Shown here in pieces: positions 4,716 through 5,964 of a stretch of 5,964 nucleotides of DNA (position 1 is its first letter; each line of letters starts with the position of its first letter). The notes beneath the pieces were generated by a model. That model saw nothing but the letters and a program-made list of their open reading frames with translations, was not told the DNA's origin and did not search any database. The translations under genes and the position numbers were made by a program. The stretch comes from Desulfobacteraceae bacterium (GTDB lineage Bacteria; Desulfobacterota; DSM-4660; Desulfatiglandales; Desulfatiglandaceae): positions 1 to 5,964 of the forward strand of contig JABMQV010000082.1 in the NCBI GenBank assembly GCA_013203065.1, given 5' to 3'.

Positions 4716-5869
4716 GCGGCACCCTCTATGCAATGGATCTGCTGCAGAGCGGAACGGGCTTCATGATCGCCGGGTTGATTGGAATTCTGTTCGGGTTCTT
4801 CCTTGAGCAGGCGGGGTTTGGGAGCAGCAGAAAACTCACGGCGATTTTCTATTTTAGGGATATGGCCGTTCTCAAGGTGATGTTTACGGCAGTCATTGTT
4901 GCCCTTCTGGGATATCGCTACCTGGTTGCCATGGGATGGCTTATCCCGGACCAGGTGCATGCTCTGGATACCTACTGGTGGGCGCAAATACTCGGAGGAC
5001 TTGTCTTTGGTGTAGGCTTTGTCGTGGGGGGGTGGTGTCCCGGCACCGCCTTTGTGGGGCTTGCGAGCGCAAAGCTGGATGCCCTTGTCTTTCTTGTGGG
5101 TGCGGTAGCAGGCTCTGTTCTCTTTAATGAGCTTTACGGCTTGGTCCAACCGATCTACGAAGGAATGCACGGTGGAACCCTCTATCTGTACCAATCCCTA
5201 AATATCTCCCCGAACCTCCTGATCCTGGCATTCTGCCTGGTGGCGATCGCCGCTTTCGCGGGCAGTACGTTGTTGGAAAGACGTATTGGAAAGCTCCCCA
5301 GAGCCGGCCGGGCGAGTACAAAACGACACGCCATTGCAGCAGTGGTTCTTATCCTGTTTGCATTGGGTCTTTTTATCACACCGGAGCGTACGGCAGAAGT
5401 TCAGGCCGAGGCGGGTCGAACCGGTTTTGTGGAAGAGATTTTCCGGGCTGAGGACCGTCTGGACCCATTGGAACTTGCCGATCTCTTGATGGACGGCACA
5501 TCCGAAGTAACGGTCGTGGATCTAAGAACGCCGGGAGAATATGAGGACTTTCACATCAGGGGTGCAATCAACGTTCCGCTTGGACGCTTGGGGAAAGAGG
5601 CCAATGAAAGGTTGCCACGCTCCGGACTGATCGTTATGTACTCTGACGGCACCACCCACGCCGCCCAGGCATGGATGCAGTTGCGTGGTTGGGGTTGGAA
5701 AAATGTCAGGGTGTTGACCGATGGCCTGCTCGGATTTTGGAGGGATTGTTTGACGCCGCCATCTTTGACCGGACTGACGGACAAAGAGAGGGCCTCAGAG
5801 CGGTTTTCAAGGTTCAAGGCACGTAAAGAGTTTTTCATACAACCGGACATGAAGGCAAAGGAAGGCTAA
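4712..5869 (+). CDS. YeeE/YedE-family (DUF395) transporter, second half, fused to a C-terminal rhodanese-like domain
   Basis: A 385-residue inner-membrane protein. Residues 14-190 are a YeeE/YedE (sulf_transp) module with segments at about 16-32, 52-73, 92-112, 121-142 and 168-188. It carries the motifs EQAGFGSSRKLTAIFYFRD (32-50) and GGWCPGT (106-112); C109 is the family's conserved cysteine. The very basic loop 189-206 (ERRIGK...KRH) should be cytoplasmic. A sixth helix (207-223) then leads outward to a rhodanese-like domain at about 245-350: VVDLRTPGEYEDFHIRGAINVP, then the active-site loop MYSDGTTHAAQAW, where Ser311 stands in the catalytic cysteine position. The domain therefore probably faces the periplasm and cannot form the usual persulfide. 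It could bind or dock a sulfur carrier such as the upstream exported rhodanese protein (inference). A hydrophilic tail (351-385) rich in Lys, Arg and Glu ends the protein. The gene overlaps its partner by four bases. Family and fusion are clear; cargo and partner are not. Confidence 0.88.
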   Translation: MSGTLYAMDLLQSGTGFMIAGLIGILFGFFLEQAGFGSSRKLTAIFYFRDMAVLKVMFTAVIVALLGYRYLVAMGWLIPDQVHALDTYWWAQILGGLVFGVGFVVGGWCPGTAFVGLASAKLDALVFLVGAVAGSVLFNELYGLVQPIYEGMHGGTLYLYQSLNISPNLLILAFCLVAIAAFAGSTLLERRIGKLPRAGRASTKRHAIAAVVLILFALGLFITPERTAEVQAEAGRTGFVEEIFRAEDRLDPLELADLLMDGTSEVTVVDLRTPGEYEDFHIRGAINVPLGRLGKEANERLPRSGLIVMYSDGTTHAAQAWMQLRGWGWKNVRVLTDGLLGFWRDCLTPPSLTGLTDKERASERFSRFKARKEFFIQPDMKAKEG

Positions 5870-5881
5870 CCGTTTAACTGA

Positions 5882-5964
5882 TTAAGCCCTGTCCTCCGGG
5901 CCCGGATGCTTTTCCTTTCGACCTGAGGCCATGAAATCAATATCTTTGCCCGGCGGTCTGTCAG
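5882..5964 (-). CDS. Possible C-terminal end of a convergent gene (partial, unrecognised)
   Basis: On the minus strand a frame is open from the window edge (first full codon at 5962-5960) to a TAA at 5884-5882. It encodes 26 residues, DRPPGKDIDFMASGRK followed by a charged end, EKHPGPEDRA. The sequence is hydrophilic like many protein tails, and its stop is 12 bases from the stop of the transporter gene, a normal convergent arrangement. I recognise no family. A competing reading is a plus-strand ATG at 5931 preceded by a poor TGAGG site only 2 bases away. The stretch is too short to decide, so this is a tentative call. Confidence 0.28.
   Translation of the reverse strand, partial: DRPPGKDIDFMASGRKEKHPGPEDRA
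5895..5906. repeat. 12-bp perfect palindrome TCCGGGCCCGGA
   Basis: A perfect 12-base inverted repeat with no spacer lies 26 bases after the transporter stop codon and is followed by the pyrimidine-rich TGCTTTTCCTTTC. Without a loop it is a poor hairpin, although the outer pairs could close over a small GC loop. It could assist transcription termination at the 3' end of the sulfur operon or be chance in GC-rich DNA. Apart from this, 5870-5964 shows no complete gene or RNA. Confidence 0.3.

Noticed and set aside
4511..5194. 227-codon open frame on the minus strand
   Set aside because: It is antisense to both YeeE coding regions, whose family motifs are clear. Its translation is hydrophilic low-information sequence with no recognisable domain.
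1..5964. CRISPR arrays, tRNA or rRNA genes, insertion sequences
   Set aside because: No spaced direct repeats, tRNA-like cloverleaf, transposase coding or terminal inverted repeats were seen in this densely coding window.

Overview
The window comes from a Gram-negative bacterial chromosome. All four substantial genes lie on the + strand and are tightly packed. GC content is moderate, start codons are ATG, and three of the four have purine-rich Shine-Dalgarno sites or a translational overlap. A sulfur-handling, sulfate-reducer-like or related deltaproteobacterial (Desulfobacterota) host would fit the exported persulfide dioxygenase/rhodanese protein beside YeeE/YedE-type sulfur transporters. 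That assignment is inference; nothing here is a taxonomic marker I can read decisively.

Layout. Positions 1-992 hold the C-terminal part of aspartyl-tRNA synthetase (aspS), whose 5' end lies outside the window. A 112-base gap follows, with a weak intrinsic-terminator-like hairpin. Positions 1105-2010 encode a class I aldolase of the DHDPS/NAL superfamily. Its active site looks like 4-hydroxy-2-oxoglutarate aldolase (HOGA) rather than DapA. After 51 bases, positions 2062-4110 encode a 682-residue exported protein made of a persulfide-dioxygenase-type metallo-beta-lactamase domain followed by three rhodanese domains. Positions 4158-4715 and 4712-5869 are two translationally coupled (ATGA overlap) YeeE/YedE (DUF395/sulf_transp) membrane proteins. 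The second carries an extra membrane helix and a C-terminal rhodanese-like domain. The last 95 bases hold no complete gene; the minus strand has an open 26-codon stretch that may be the end of a convergent gene.

How the genes may work together (inference). The dioxygenase-rhodanese protein has a signal peptide, and positive-inside topology places the transporter's rhodanese domain outside the cytoplasm. Both would therefore face the periplasm. The set looks like a periplasmic sulfane-sulfur unit: persulfide or thiosulfate is oxidised or relayed by the rhodanese domains and handed to a two-part YeeE channel for uptake. Of four rhodanese domains, only two keep the catalytic cysteine. The other two (the first in the dioxygenase protein and the one on the transporter) may be docking or regulatory modules. 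Related gene sets pairing a persulfide dioxygenase with a split YeeE pair are known (the bigR/pmpAB type), but the triple-rhodanese exported enzyme plus a rhodanese-tailed transporter is the most distinctive part of this window. The aldolase has no obvious biochemical link to sulfur, although its spacing allows co-transcription.
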